Assembly (NCBI RefSeq): GCF_019145475.1
Contig: NZ_JAHTKI010000011.1
Span: forward strand, 1 to 64,000
Length of the DNA: 64,000 nucleotides
Source of the DNA: Pseudomonas botevensis
GTDB taxonomy: Bacteria > Pseudomonadota > Gammaproteobacteria > Pseudomonadales > Pseudomonadaceae
Reading direction: 5' to 3'
The stretch's first letter is position 1. Every line of letters begins with the position of its first letter. Positions 7,458 to 15,583 of the stretch are shown here, piece after piece. Made by a program: the position numbers and the translations under genes. Below the pieces are notes generated by a model. The model was not told the DNA's origin. It worked only from the letters and a program-made list of their open reading frames with translations, and did not search any database.

Positions 7458-8620
7458 TGATCAACTCGTTCAGGAAGCCATCGATGCTCGCGCGGTTCTG
7501 GCTATGGCTGGGCCGACTTCTGGGCAAAACCCTGCTGGTTTTGCTGGTGATCGGCCTGATCGGCTGGGGATTGTCGGCGGCTTGGTTCGCTTGGCAGCAC
7601 CGTGGTCCGGTGTCGGCGCAGGAGCAGATTCCGGAGGGCGAAGCGGCGATGACGCAGTCTGTGATCCAGACAGCCGTGCGCATCGTCGATCAACATCGGG
7701 AAAGCACGCGCTACCTGCGCGATGCCCATGCCAAGGCCCATGGTTGCGTGAAAGCCCAGGTGCAAGTGCTGCCGGATCTGGCTCAGGAGCTGCGTCGAGG
7801 CGTGTTCAGCGAACCAGGGAAGATTTGGCAAGCAACGATGCGCCTGTCCAACGGCAACGCCTATCCGCAGTTCGACAGCATGCGCGATGCCCGGGGCATG
7901 GCGATCAAACTGCATGATGTGCAGGGCCAATCGCTGCTCGACGATCGCCAGGGCCTGCATGAACAGGACTTCGTGATGTTCAGCCATCCGAACTTCTTTG
8001 TCAGCGATGTCGCCGAGTATCGTCAGAATGTGGCGGCGCAGGCGGACGGGAAAAAGGTCATGGCGTTTTTTCCGGGCTGGGATCCGCGCACCTGGCAGGT
8101 GCGCCATCTGTTTATCGCCCTGGCTACGCTCTCCCCGCCCCCGGACAGCCCGACACTGACGACGTACTTTTCGGTCTCGCCGTACAAGTTCGGTGAAGCC
8201 AACGCCAAGTTCCGTGTAGCGCCAGATCCGGGCAACTGCCCGGCCTATGCGCTGCCCAAGCAGAATCAGGATCTGCCGAACTTCCTGCGCAGCGCCTTGA
8301 CCCAGCAATTGTCCACCGATCGCGTACCGGCGTGTTTCGTGTTGCAGATCCAACGCCAGGATGCGCACAAATTCATGCCCATCGAAGACACCAGCATCGA
8401 GTGGCGCGAGCAGGATGCCGCGTTCGAAACCGTGGCGCGCATTACCCTGCCACCGCAGGACTTCGACACCCCGGCGCTGAACCTGCAATGCGACAACCTG
8501 TCGTTCAATCCGTGGTTCGGCATCGAAGCCCATCGCCCCATCGGCGGGATCAACCGACTGCGTAAGGCGGTATATGAAGCCGTAAGCGATTACCGGCATA
8601 GCCGTAACGCCAGCCAGTGA
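7454..8620 (+). CDS. Catalase-family haem protein, membrane-anchored
   Basis: 388 residues, much shorter than true catalases. A basic N-terminus and one hydrophobic segment (LLVLLVIGLIGWGLSAAWFA) indicate a membrane anchor with a periplasmic domain. The catalase-like core begins near SVIQTAVRIVDQHRESTRYLRDAHAKAHGCVKAQVQV; it continues with the substrate/haem region (FSEPGKIWQATMRLSNGNA, ARGMAIKLHDVQ, DFVMFSHPNFFVSD) and a C-terminal GINRLRKAVYEAVSDYR that probably contains the proximal tyrosine. Small catalase relatives such as coral allene oxide synthase act on fatty acid hydroperoxides. The ATGA overlap with the RoxA-like cytochrome implies coupled expression and a shared pathway. The substrate is unknown. 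Confidence 0.8.
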   Translation: MMINSFRKPSMLARFWLWLGRLLGKTLLVLLVIGLIGWGLSAAWFAWQHRGPVSAQEQIPEGEAAMTQSVIQTAVRIVDQHRESTRYLRDAHAKAHGCVKAQVQVLPDLAQELRRGVFSEPGKIWQATMRLSNGNAYPQFDSMRDARGMAIKLHDVQGQSLLDDRQGLHEQDFVMFSHPNFFVSDVAEYRQNVAAQADGKKVMAFFPGWDPRTWQVRHLFIALATLSPPPDSPTLTTYFSVSPYKFGEANAKFRVAPDPGNCPAYALPKQNQDLPNFLRSALTQQLSTDRVPACFVLQIQRQDAHKFMPIEDTSIEWREQDAAFETVARITLPPQDFDTPALNLQCDNLSFNPWFGIEAHRPIGGINRLRKAVYEAVSDYRHSRNASQ

Positions 8621-8634
8621 CCGCGACAGAAACG

Positions 8635-8662
8635 AAAAAAGCGACCGGATGGTCGCTTTTTT
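8635..8662 (+). terminator. Rho-independent terminator of the cytochrome/catalase operon
   Basis: AAAAAAGCGACC, a GGAT loop and GGTCGCTTTTTT form a symmetric hairpin 15 nt after the catalase-family stop. It would work in both directions. Confidence 0.85.
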
Positions 8663-8698
8663 CATGCCCGGCCAGGCAAAAGCCAATCGCCAGACAGC

Positions 8699-8725
8699 AG
8701 AAAGCCCGCACATGGCGGGCTTTCT
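8699..8725 (-). terminator. Terminator of the first tRNA pair
   Basis: AGAAAGCCCGC and GCGGGCTTTCT arms lie just downstream, on the minus strand, of the tRNA-Asp at 8764-8840. Confidence 0.65.
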
Positions 8726-8763
8726 GGGGTGACCTGGCGTTCAGTGGTCCAGGTTACCGAATA

Positions 8764-8840
8764 TGGCGCAGCGGACGGGACTCGAACCCGCGACCCCCGG
8801 CGTGACAGGCCGGTATTCTAACCGACTGAACTACCGCTGC
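8764..8840 (-). tRNA. tRNA-Asp (GTC), copy 1
   Basis: A 77-nt cloverleaf with acceptor GCAGCGG paired to CCGCTGC, discriminator G and encoded CCA. The anticodon loop reads CCTGTCACG with anticodon GTC, and the T arm is GCGGGTTCGAGTCCCG. It lies upstream of the terminator at 8699 and 19 nt after tRNA-Val in the same transcript. Confidence 0.97.
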
Positions 8841-8859
8841 GCGAAACGCTTGAAACGAA

Positions 8860-8935
8860 TGGTGGGTGATGACGGGATCGAACCGCCGACATTCTGCTTG
8901 TAAGGCAGACGCTCTCCCAGCTGAGCTAATCACCC
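8860..8935 (-). tRNA. tRNA-Val (TAC), copy 1
   Basis: A 76-nt cloverleaf with acceptor GGGTGAT paired to ATCACCC and encoded CCA. The anticodon stem-loop is CTGCCTTACAAGCAG with anticodon TAC. It is the first gene of the pair. The upstream minus-strand sequence contains a CATAAT -10 with TCAACA 18 bp away, a plausible own promoter. Confidence 0.97.
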
Positions 8936-9066
8936 TTCGCTTCGTTACGGGATGCATTATGCCACAAGTTTTCGTAAAGTGTTGATTTAATTGAAGTTTT
9001 TTTCAAAAAAATCTGAAAACCGGTGAAACGACACATCCCGCGGAACAACGTACAAACTTGAGACAG

Positions 9067-9091
9067 AAAAAAACCCGCCTCAGCGGGTTTT
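9067..9091 (-). terminator. Terminator of the second tRNA pair
   Basis: On the minus strand ACCCGC, a four-base loop and GCGGGT are followed by a run of seven T. It separates the two tRNA transcription units, so each has its own 3' end. Confidence 0.85.
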
Positions 9092-9131
9092 CCGTGGTGA
9101 CCTGGCGTTCAGTGGTCCAGGTTACCGAATA

Positions 9132-9208
9132 TGGCGCAGCGGACGGGACTCGAACCCGCGACCCCCGGCGTGACAGGCCGGTATTCTAACCGACTGAACT
9201 ACCGCTGC
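9132..9208 (-). tRNA. tRNA-Asp (GTC), copy 2
   Basis: Identical in sequence to the copy at 8764-8840, with anticodon GTC and encoded CCA. The spacer to tRNA-Val differs from copy 1 at a couple of positions. Confidence 0.97.
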
Positions 9209-9227
9209 GCTAAACACTTGAAACGAA

Positions 9228-9303
9228 TGGTGGGTGATGACGGGATCGAACCGCCGACATTCTGCTTGTAAGGCAGACGCTCTCCCAGCTGAGCTAATCA
9301 CCC
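9228..9303 (-). tRNA. tRNA-Val (TAC), copy 2
   Basis: Identical to the copy at 8860-8935, with anticodon TAC and encoded CCA. It is the first gene after the promoter at 9324-9352. Confidence 0.97.
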
Positions 9304-9323
9304 TTCGCTTCGGTGTGGCGCGC

Positions 9324-9352
9324 ATTCTACGGAGCGACCCAACCTCTGGCAA
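9324..9352 (-). promoter_or_regulatory. Sigma-70 promoter of the second tRNA pair
   Basis: On the minus strand TTGCCA and TAGAAT are separated by exactly 17 bp, about 20 bp ahead of tRNA-Val. A GC-rich stretch follows the -10, as is usual for stringently controlled stable-RNA promoters. Confidence 0.8.
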
Positions 9353-9462
9353 GCACTTTTTTAATTAATTTTCTCAGGCCTTCCAAAGGGTTAGAGAAGG
9401 GTTGGCCTATGACACGGCGAGGACAATAATGCCCCCCTTTGTATAAAGGAGAGACTCACCCC

Positions 9463-10383
9463 ATGTGGTTCAAAAACCTGCTGATCTATCGCCTGACCCA
9501 AGACCTGCCTGTCGATGCCGAGGCGCTGGAAGCTGCACTGGCCACCAAACTGGCGCGTCCGTGTGCAAGCCAGGAGTTGACCACTTACGGTTTCGTCGCG
9601 CCGTTCGGCAAGGGCGAAGATGCTCCACTGGTACACGTCAGCGGGGATTTCCTGCTGGTGTCCGCCCGTAAAGAAGAACGCATTCTGCCGGGCAGCGTCG
9701 TGCGCGACGCGGTCAAGGAAAAGGTCGAAGAAATCGAAGCCGAGCAGATGCGCAAGGTCTATAAGAAGGAACGCGACCAGATCAAGGATGAAATCATCCA
9801 GGCCTTCCTGCCGCGCGCCTTTATCCGTCGCTCGTCGACCTTCGCCGCCATCGCGCCGAAACAGGGCCTGATCCTGGTTAACTCCGCCAGCCCGAAACGC
9901 GCCGAAGACCTGCTGTCCACCCTGCGTGAAGTGATCGGCACCTTGCCGGTTCGTCCGCTGACCGTGAAAACCGCGCCGACCGCCGTGATGACCGAGTGGG
10001 TCACCACCCAGCAAGCCGCACCGGACTTCTTCGTCCTCGACGAATGCGAACTGCGCGATACCCACGAAGATGGCGGAATCGTGCGCTGCAAGCGTCAGGA
10101 CCTGACCAGCGAAGAAATCCAGCTGCACCTGAGCACCGGCAAGGTGGTCACGCAACTGTCGCTGGCCTGGCAGGACAAGCTGTCGTTCATGCTCGACGAC
10201 AAGATGACCGTCAAGCGTCTGAAGTTCGAAGACCTGCTGCAGGATCAGGCGGAACAGGACGGCGGCGACGAGGCCCTCGGCCAACTGGACGCCAGCTTCA
10301 CCCTGATGATGCTGACCTTTGGCGATTTCCTGCCGGCGCTGATCGAGGCGTTGGGCGGTGAAGAAATTCCGCAGGGGATCTAA
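9463..10383 (+). CDS. rdgC: Recombination-associated protein RdgC
   Basis: 306 residues, the usual RdgC length, beginning [20 protein letters not shown] as in other gammaproteobacteria. RdgC is a ring-shaped DNA-binding dimer of the nucleoid that restrains RecA filament formation. Further family features are [22 protein letters not shown], the charged helical region [22 protein letters not shown] (read in two parts) and the C-terminal [17 protein letters not shown]. The ATG at 9463 has AAAGGAGAG ten bases upstream; the upstream in-frame ATG at 9439 is rejected. It is a single gene followed by a REP doublet. Confidence 0.97.
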   Translation: MWFKNLLIYRLTQDLPVDAEALEAALATKLARPCASQELTTYGFVAPFGKGEDAPLVHVSGDFLLVSARKEERILPGSVVRDAVKEKVEEIEAEQMRKVYKKERDQIKDEIIQAFLPRAFIRRSSTFAAIAPKQGLILVNSASPKRAEDLLSTLREVIGTLPVRPLTVKTAPTAVMTEWVTTQQAAPDFFVLDECELRDTHEDGGIVRCKRQDLTSEEIQLHLSTGKVVTQLSLAWQDKLSFMLDDKMTVKRLKFEDLLQDQAEQDGGDEALGQLDASFTLMMLTFGDFLPALIEALGGEEIPQGI

Positions 10384-10402
10384 ACCCTTGTGAAGTCCGA
10401 CA

Positions 10403-10486
10403 GTGGGAGCGGGGTTGCTTGCGAAGGCGGTGTGTCATTTAACGTATTGGCAGACCTGACGCTTTTGCGGGCAAACCCGCTCCCAC
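10403..10486. repeat. REP doublet (REPIN-like)
   Basis: GTGGGAGCGGGGTTGCTTGC, continuing GAAGGCGG, faces a partner ending GCGGGCAAACCCGCTCCCAC across a ~35-bp spacer. Two inverted REPs of the P. fluorescens type fill the space between rdgC and the symporter gene and may also act as a terminator. Confidence 0.8.
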
Positions 10487-10523
10487 TTTGTTTTTTAGCG
10501 TGACCAATAATAAGGATCAGGCC

Positions 10524-11489
10524 ATGCGCGCACTGGCAGCACTGAGCCGCTTTGTCGGCAACACCTTCGCTTACTGGGTTCTGATTTTCGCCGTGATTGC
10601 GTTCCTGCAACCAGCGTGGTTCCTCGGCCTCAAGGGCGCCATCGTGCCATTGCTCGGCCTGGTGATGTTCGGCATGGGCCTGACCCTCAAACTCGACGAC
10701 TTCGCCGCCGTCGCGCGCCACCCGTGGCGTGTGGCACTGGGCGTGGTTGCACATTTCGTGATCATGCCCGGCATGGCCTGGCTGCTCTGCCAGGTGTTCC
10801 ACCTGCCACCGGAAATTGCCGTCGGGGTGATTCTGGTCGGCTGCTGCCCGAGCGGCACCTCCTCGAACGTCATGACCTGGCTGGCCCGGGGCGACCTCGC
10901 GCTGTCGGTGGCCATCGCCGCCGTCACCACCCTCCTCGCCCCGCTGCTGACCCCGGCGCTGATCTGGCTGCTGGCTTCGGCCTGGTTGCCGGTGTCGTTC
11001 ATGGAGCTGTTCTGGTCGATCCTGCAAGTGGTGCTGCTGCCGATCATCCTTGGCGTGGTCGCACAGCGACTGCTGGGCGACAAGGTCCGGCATGCGGTGG
11101 ACGTGTTGCCGCTGGTATCGGTGATCAGCATCGTGATTATCGTGGCGGCCGTGGTTGCCGCCAGCCAGGCGAAAATCGCCGAGTCCGGCCTGCTGATCAT
11201 GGCCGTGGTGATGTTGCACAACAGCTTCGGCTACTTGCTGGGCTACTTCACCGGGCGCCTGTTCGGCTTGCCATTGGCGCAACGCAAATCGCTGGCACTG
11301 GAAGTCGGCATGCAGAACTCCGGGCTCGGCGCCGCGCTGGCGAGCGCGCACTTCTCGCCGCTGGCGGCGGTGCCGAGTGCGCTGTTCAGTGTCTGGCACA
11401 ACATTTCCGGCGCGCTGCTCTCGACGTACTTCCGGCGGATGAGTGAAAAGCAGGATCGCGAAGAACTGGCGCAACGGGTTGCCGACTGA
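10524..11489 (+). CDS. Bile acid:sodium symporter (BASS) family transporter
   Basis: 321 residues with nine to ten hydrophobic segments. The BASS family pattern is present: LGLVMFGMGLTLKLDDFAAV, then VVLVGCCPSGTSSNVMTWLA-like text (ILVGCCPSGTSSNVMTWLARG), then EVGMQNSGLGAALASAHF, which form the crossing sodium-site helices. Bacterial relatives carry pantoate, keto acids or other organic anions with Na+; the substrate here cannot be read. The ATG at 10524 is preferred because AAGGA lies nine bases upstream. It stands alone between the REP doublet and the guanidine riboswitch. Confidence 0.88.
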   Translation: MRALAALSRFVGNTFAYWVLIFAVIAFLQPAWFLGLKGAIVPLLGLVMFGMGLTLKLDDFAAVARHPWRVALGVVAHFVIMPGMAWLLCQVFHLPPEIAVGVILVGCCPSGTSSNVMTWLARGDLALSVAIAAVTTLLAPLLTPALIWLLASAWLPVSFMELFWSILQVVLLPIILGVVAQRLLGDKVRHAVDVLPLVSVISIVIIVAAVVAASQAKIAESGLLIMAVVMLHNSFGYLLGYFTGRLFGLPLAQRKSLALEVGMQNSGLGAALASAHFSPLAAVPSALFSVWHNISGALLSTYFRRMSEKQDREELAQRVAD

Positions 11490-11533
11490 GCCCGCAACGT
11501 CCCCGGGATGATTTTTCGGTAGTATGGGCGCCA

Positions 11534-11584
11534 CGCGGGGACGACCCTGCGGCTCGATCGAGTCATTATCCTGGGGACGACCCC
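11534..11584 (+). promoter_or_regulatory. Guanidine-II (mini-ykkC) riboswitch
   Basis: Two short hairpins, each capped by ACGA, are spaced by about 20 nt: stem one CGCGGGG-ACGA-CCCTGCG (11534-11551), stem two GGGG-ACGA-CCCC (11573-11584). This is the guanidine-II architecture, with paired ACGR loops binding guanidinium. The second stem ends nine bases before the GGAGG SD of the downstream gene, consistent with translational control through SD access. Confidence 0.93.
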
Positions 11585-11604
11585 GTCATTGATGGAGGTC
11601 TTTC

Positions 11605-11922
11605 ATGTCCTGGATCATTCTGTTTTTTGCCGGTCTGTTCGAAGTCGGCTGGGCCGTCGGCCTGAAATACACCGATGGCTTCAGCCGCCCACTCCCCACC
11701 GCCCTCACCGTCGCAGCCATGGCGATCAGCCTTGGCCTGCTGGGGCTGGCGATGAAGGAATTGCCTTTGGGCACGGCTTACGCCATCTGGACCGGGGTCG
11801 GTGCCGTGGGCACGGTGATAGCCGGGATCATGCTGTTTGGCGAATCGATGGCATTGATTCGCCTGGCCAGCGTCGCGCTGATCGTGACCGGTTTGATCGG
11901 ACTGAAAGTCAGCGCCGCCTGA
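11605..11922 (+). CDS. gdx: Guanidinium exporter Gdx (SugE), SMR family
   Basis: 105 residues in four transmembrane helices. The SMR core is clear: [19 protein letters not shown] with the essential helix-1 glutamate (E13), [20 protein letters not shown] and a last helix ending [19 protein letters not shown] rather than the EVxxT-type of EmrE points to the Gdx subtype, which exchanges guanidinium for protons. Its placement directly behind a guanidine-II riboswitch supports this. GGAGG lies six bases before the ATG. It was formerly annotated as SugE (quaternary ammonium resistance). A REP element follows. Confidence 0.95.
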   Translation: MSWIILFFAGLFEVGWAVGLKYTDGFSRPLPTALTVAAMAISLGLLGLAMKELPLGTAYAIWTGVGAVGTVIAGIMLFGESMALIRLASVALIVTGLIGLKVSAA

Positions 11923-11931
11923 CCCCTCCCC

Positions 11932-11974
11932 GACAAGCCCGCTCCCACTGTAGGAGCGGGCTTGCCCGCGAAGG
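11932..11974. repeat. REP element with terminator-like hairpin
   Basis: ACAAGCCCGCTCC and GGAGCGGGCTTG form a strong stem, followed by CCCGCGAAGG, the conserved REP end. It separates gdx from the convergent MFS-PlsC gene and may end both transcripts. Confidence 0.75.
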
Positions 11975-11985
11975 ATCGTCACCGA

Positions 11986-13860
11986 CTACCGAACGGTCCC
12001 GCGCAACTCTCCAACCAGGCTCTGCAACTTCGCCGGCTCCGCCGCCTCGACGGCCACCGCCGAACCCGCCACCAGCGTCACCCGCGACCACAAGCGTCGG
12101 AACAAGCCCTTGTTCGGATCGCGACTGAAGAAACTCCCCCACAAACCCTGCAACGCCAGCGGAATCACCGGCACCGGCGTCTCTTCGAGAATCCGCGTCA
12201 GTCCGCCCTTGAACTCGTTGATCTCGCCGTCGGCGGTCAATTTACCTTCCGGGAAGATGCACACCAGTTCTCCGTCCTTCAGATATTGAGCGATCCGGGT
12301 GAAGGCCTTTTCGTAGATCTGGATGTCTTCCTGGCGTCCGGCAATCGGAATCGTCCCCGCCGTGCGGAAGATAAAGTTCAGTACCGGCAGGTTGTAGATC
12401 TTGTAGTACATGACAAAGCGAATCGGCCGACGCACCGCGCCGCCAATCAGCAAGGCATCGACGAACGAAACGTGGTTGCACACCAGCAACGCCGCGCCTT
12501 CATCGGGGATCGCCTCCAGATTGCGGTGCTCGACGCGGTACATGGAATGGCTGAGCAGCCAGATCATGAAACGCATGCTGAACTCGGGGACGATCTTGAA
12601 GATGTAGGCGTTGACGCCGATGTTCAGCAGCGACACCACGAGGAACAGCTGCGGAATCGACAGCTTGGCGATGCTCAGCAGAACGATGGTCACGATGGCC
12701 GAAACCACCATGAACAGCGCGTTGAGAATATTGTTGGCGGCAATCACCCGCGCCCGCTCGTTCTCGGCGGTGCGCGACTGGATCAAGGCGTACAGCGGCA
12801 CGATATAGAAGCCACCGAAAACCCCGAGGCCGAGCACATCGATCAACACCGCCCAGGCATGACCGAACGTCAGCACTTCAATCCAGCTATGGCCGGTGAC
12901 GCTTTCAGGAATTCCACCGGAGTGCCACCACAGCAGCAGGCCGAACACGGTCAGACCGAACGAGCCAAATGGCACCAGACCGATCTCGACCTTGCGTCCC
13001 GAGAGCCGCTCGCAAAGCATCGAACCGAGGGCGATACCCACCGAGAACACGGTGAGAATCAGGGTGACCACGGTTTCGTCACCGTGCATCCACTCCTTGG
13101 CGTAGGCCGGGATCTGCGTCAGATAAATCGCCCCGACGAACCAGAACCACGAGTTGCCGACAATCGAGCGCGACACCGCCGGCGTCTGCCCCAGACCCAG
13201 CTTCAACGTGGCCCAGGACTGGCTGAAGATGTTCCAGTTCAGGCGCATTTGCGGTGACGCAGCAGCGGCACGGGGAATGCTGCGGCTTGCCAGATAACCC
13301 AATACCGCGATGCCGACAATTGCACTCGACACCACCGGCGCGTAATGCGCCGACGACATCATGACCCCGGCGCCGATGGTGCCGGCCAGGATCGCGAGGA
13401 ACGTGCCCATCTCGACCAGCCCGTTGCCGCCGACCAGTTCGTCCTCGTGCAAGGCTTGCGGCAGGATCGAATACTTCACCGGCCCGAACAGCGCCGAGTG
13501 CGTGCCCATGGCGAACAGGGCCACCAGCATCAGCGACAGGTGATCGAACAGGAAACCGACCGATCCCACAGCCATGATGGCGATTTCCGCGAGTTTGATC
13601 ACACGGATCAACGCGTCCTTGGCGTACTTTTCCCCGAACTGCCCGGCCAGCGCCGAAAACAGGAAGAACGGCAGAATAAACAGCAACGCACACAGGTTGA
13701 CCCAGATCGAGCGGTCGCCCTCGATGGTCAGGCGATAAAGAATCGCGAGGATCAGCGACTGCTTGAACACGTTGTCATTGAACGCGCCAAGCGACTGCGT
13801 GATGAAGAACGGCAGGAAACGCCGGGTGCGAAGCAGGTTGAACTGTGAGGGGTGACTCAT
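11986..13860 (-). CDS. MFS (LplT-like) / 1-acylglycerol-3-phosphate acyltransferase fusion
   Basis: 624 residues with two domains. Residues ~1-400 are a 12-helix MFS transporter (RFLPFFITQSLGAFNDNVFK start, typical of LplT lysophospholipid flippases). Residues ~430-600 are a PlsC acyltransferase with the HX4D motif NHVSFVD (about 460) and FPEGK (about 535). In E. coli, LplT and Aas are separate neighbouring genes; here flipping and re-acylation of lysophospholipid are joined, without the acyl-ACP synthetase domain. Phospholipid remodelling at the inner membrane is the likely role. The ATG at 13860 is chosen because it starts the conserved region and has GGAAG upstream. P. aeruginosa has a similar gene in this neighbourhood, as I recall. 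Confidence 0.9.
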   Translation of the reverse strand: MSHPSQFNLLRTRRFLPFFITQSLGAFNDNVFKQSLILAILYRLTIEGDRSIWVNLCALLFILPFFLFSALAGQFGEKYAKDALIRVIKLAEIAIMAVGSVGFLFDHLSLMLVALFAMGTHSALFGPVKYSILPQALHEDELVGGNGLVEMGTFLAILAGTIGAGVMMSSAHYAPVVSSAIVGIAVLGYLASRSIPRAAAASPQMRLNWNIFSQSWATLKLGLGQTPAVSRSIVGNSWFWFVGAIYLTQIPAYAKEWMHGDETVVTLILTVFSVGIALGSMLCERLSGRKVEIGLVPFGSFGLTVFGLLLWWHSGGIPESVTGHSWIEVLTFGHAWAVLIDVLGLGVFGGFYIVPLYALIQSRTAENERARVIAANNILNALFMVVSAIVTIVLLSIAKLSIPQLFLVVSLLNIGVNAYIFKIVPEFSMRFMIWLLSHSMYRVEHRNLEAIPDEGAALLVCNHVSFVDALLIGGAVRRPIRFVMYYKIYNLPVLNFIFRTAGTIPIAGRQEDIQIYEKAFTRIAQYLKDGELVCIFPEGKLTADGEINEFKGGLTRILEETPVPVIPLALQGLWGSFFSRDPNKGLFRRLWSRVTLVAGSAVAVEAAEPAKLQSLVGELRGTVR

Positions 13861-13963
13861 CTTCCGTGTGTCCCTGATTTTGCGAAGGTAGAGAGAGGCC
13901 TGGATTCTTGTTATTGGAATCTCGAACCGCGATCCAGGCCACACCTTACCTAATCTTTTCAGG

Positions 13964-15118
13964 TTATTTCTTCAAACCTGCAATACACGGTGAAACAAAC
14001 AGCTCGCCGCGCCATGCCCCTTGCAGCGTGCGCTTGCCGACAATCAGCCACATCGCCGCCAGCAACGCCACCAACACACAACCGGTCACGCTGAAAAAGC
14101 TCAGGTTCAGGACGCTGGCGAGCTTCAGTGTGGTCAGCGAGTAGACGCCCAACGGGAAGGTGAAACCCCACCAGCCAAGATTGAACGGGATACCGTCACG
14201 CAGGTAACGCGCGGTGATCAGCAGCGCAGTCAGCATCCACCACAGGCCGAAGCCCCACAGCGTAATACCGGCGATCAGCCCCAGGCCCGAGGCGATTTCA
14301 CCGATGCCCGGCAAGCCGTTGGCGGCAAAGATCGCCGGTGCATCAGCACCCAGCACCAGCATGCCCAGAGCGCCGGTGCCGATCGGACCGAGGGCCAGCC
14401 AGCTCGATGCGGCCATGTTTTCATGAGGCAGTTTATGCAGGGCCATGCGCAGCATCAGAATGGTCAGGATGCTGAACGCCACCGGCACGGAAAAGGCCCA
14501 AAGTACGTAACTGGTCACCAGCACCACCATCTGCGCGTGCGCATCGGCCAGATGCGGTGCGAGCAGACCGCCGCTGGCCGCCGCCACTTCCGCCGCGACC
14601 ACCGGCAGCAACCAGACAGCGGTCATCTGATCGATGCTGTGTTCCTGGCGAGTGAACATCATGTAGGGAATCAGCACGCCGCAGGCCAGCGACATCGCCA
14701 CGTCCAGCCACCACAGGACTTCTGCAAAATGAATGACGCCGTCGCCCCAGCGCGGCAGGCCGAACACCAGCAAACCGTTGATGATCGTCGCCAGCCCCAT
14801 GGGGATGGTGCCGAAGAACATCGAGACCGTGGAATGCCCGAAAATCCGCCGCGCCTCGTCGAAAAACAGAATCCAGCGCGCGGTGTAGGCTGCGGTAAAC
14901 AGCGTGAACAACAGAATGTTGAACAGCCACAACCCTTCGGCCACGGCGTGCAGACCGGGAATGGCGACCGGCAATTGCGCCAGCGCCAGGGCCAGCACAC
15001 CGGTGCCCATGGTCGCGGCAAACCAGTTCGGGGTGAACTGGCGGATCACTTCACGGGGATGTTGAAGGTGATTGAAGGGCTTGTAGCCTGGCTTGGCGGT
15101 GTGGGTGCAAATCATCAT
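13964..15118 (-). CDS. TDT family transporter (TehA/Mae1/SSU1-like)
   Basis: 384 residues with about ten hydrophobic helices. The family start is clear (VIRQFTPNWFAATMGTGVLALAL), as are FGTIPMGLATI and FPLGVYSLTTLKLASVLN near the C-terminus. TDT proteins move dicarboxylates, sulfite or tellurite; the FTPNWFAATMGTG entry is typical of the bacterial SSU1/Mae1 branch, but the substrate is not readable. AGGAG lies six bases before the ATG. It is a single gene; the upstream region 15119-15220 is A/T-rich with dispersed ATATCT/AGATAT half-sites. Confidence 0.85.
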   Translation of the reverse strand: MMICTHTAKPGYKPFNHLQHPREVIRQFTPNWFAATMGTGVLALALAQLPVAIPGLHAVAEGLWLFNILLFTLFTAAYTARWILFFDEARRIFGHSTVSMFFGTIPMGLATIINGLLVFGLPRWGDGVIHFAEVLWWLDVAMSLACGVLIPYMMFTRQEHSIDQMTAVWLLPVVAAEVAAASGGLLAPHLADAHAQMVVLVTSYVLWAFSVPVAFSILTILMLRMALHKLPHENMAASSWLALGPIGTGALGMLVLGADAPAIFAANGLPGIGEIASGLGLIAGITLWGFGLWWMLTALLITARYLRDGIPFNLGWWGFTFPLGVYSLTTLKLASVLNLSFFSVTGCVLVALLAAMWLIVGKRTLQGAWRGELFVSPCIAGLKK

Positions 15119-15220
15119 GAACTCCTGTCCTCCGTTGAGGTTGAGTCCATGGTAGATCCGAATCGAATATCTATATAACGGGTAATTTCTCTAACTGTTA
15201 TCTGTTTTGTAGATATGCAG

Positions 15221-15532
15221 TCAGACGCTGCCTTGCGTCTCGATCACCAGTATCCGCGCCGCGCCTTGCGGATGGGCGACATGCTCGGTGCCGACCGAGG
15301 CATAAAAGATGTCGCCGACTTCCAGCAGCGTCTGCTGCTCTTCACCGTTTTCGCGATAGCGCATCTGCACGCGGCCATCGAGCACAACGAACACTTCCTC
15401 GCCGTCGTTGACGTGCCATTTGTACGGCTGATCGGTCCAGTGCAGGCGCGTGGTGATGCCGTTCATGTTGGCGATGTCGAGCGCGCCCCAGGCACGCTCG
15501 GCGGTGAAGGTCTTGCTGCGGATAATCTTCAT
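15221..15532 (-). CDS. Small cupin-domain protein
   Basis: 103 residues forming one conserved barrel. The metal-binding cupin pattern is partly kept: WHVNDGEEVFVVLDGRVQMRY (H and E of motif 1), then LEVGDIFYASVGTEHVAHP (motif 2 with H). It is probably a metal-dependent binding or enzyme protein of unknown substrate. It lies between the TDT gene and the MFS gene, on the same strand, with 51 bp to the MFS stop, so co-transcription with the MFS gene is possible. Confidence 0.85.
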   Translation of the reverse strand: MKIIRSKTFTAERAWGALDIANMNGITTRLHWTDQPYKWHVNDGEEVFVVLDGRVQMRYRENGEEQQTLLEVGDIFYASVGTEHVAHPQGAARILVIETQGSV

Positions 15533-15583
15533 GGATCGATCCTTGAGAAGCAGAGCCAGCCAGACTAACCGAATCCGCCAGGC

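Larger units (their letters stand above)
8728..8944. repeat. Direct repeat, copy 1 (tRNA-Asp/tRNA-Val unit)
   Basis: About 217 bp, carrying a tRNA-Asp and tRNA-Val plus flanks, recurs 368 bp to the right. The tRNA genes and the GTGACCTGGCGTTCAGTGG flank are identical; only a few spacer bases between the tRNAs differ. Confidence 0.9.
9096..9312. repeat. Direct repeat, copy 2 (tRNA-Asp/tRNA-Val unit)
   Basis: Second copy of the 217-bp unit, offset 368 bp from copy 1. The sequences outside the repeat, including promoter and terminator, are unrelated, so the duplication covers the tRNAs and short flanks only. Confidence 0.9.
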
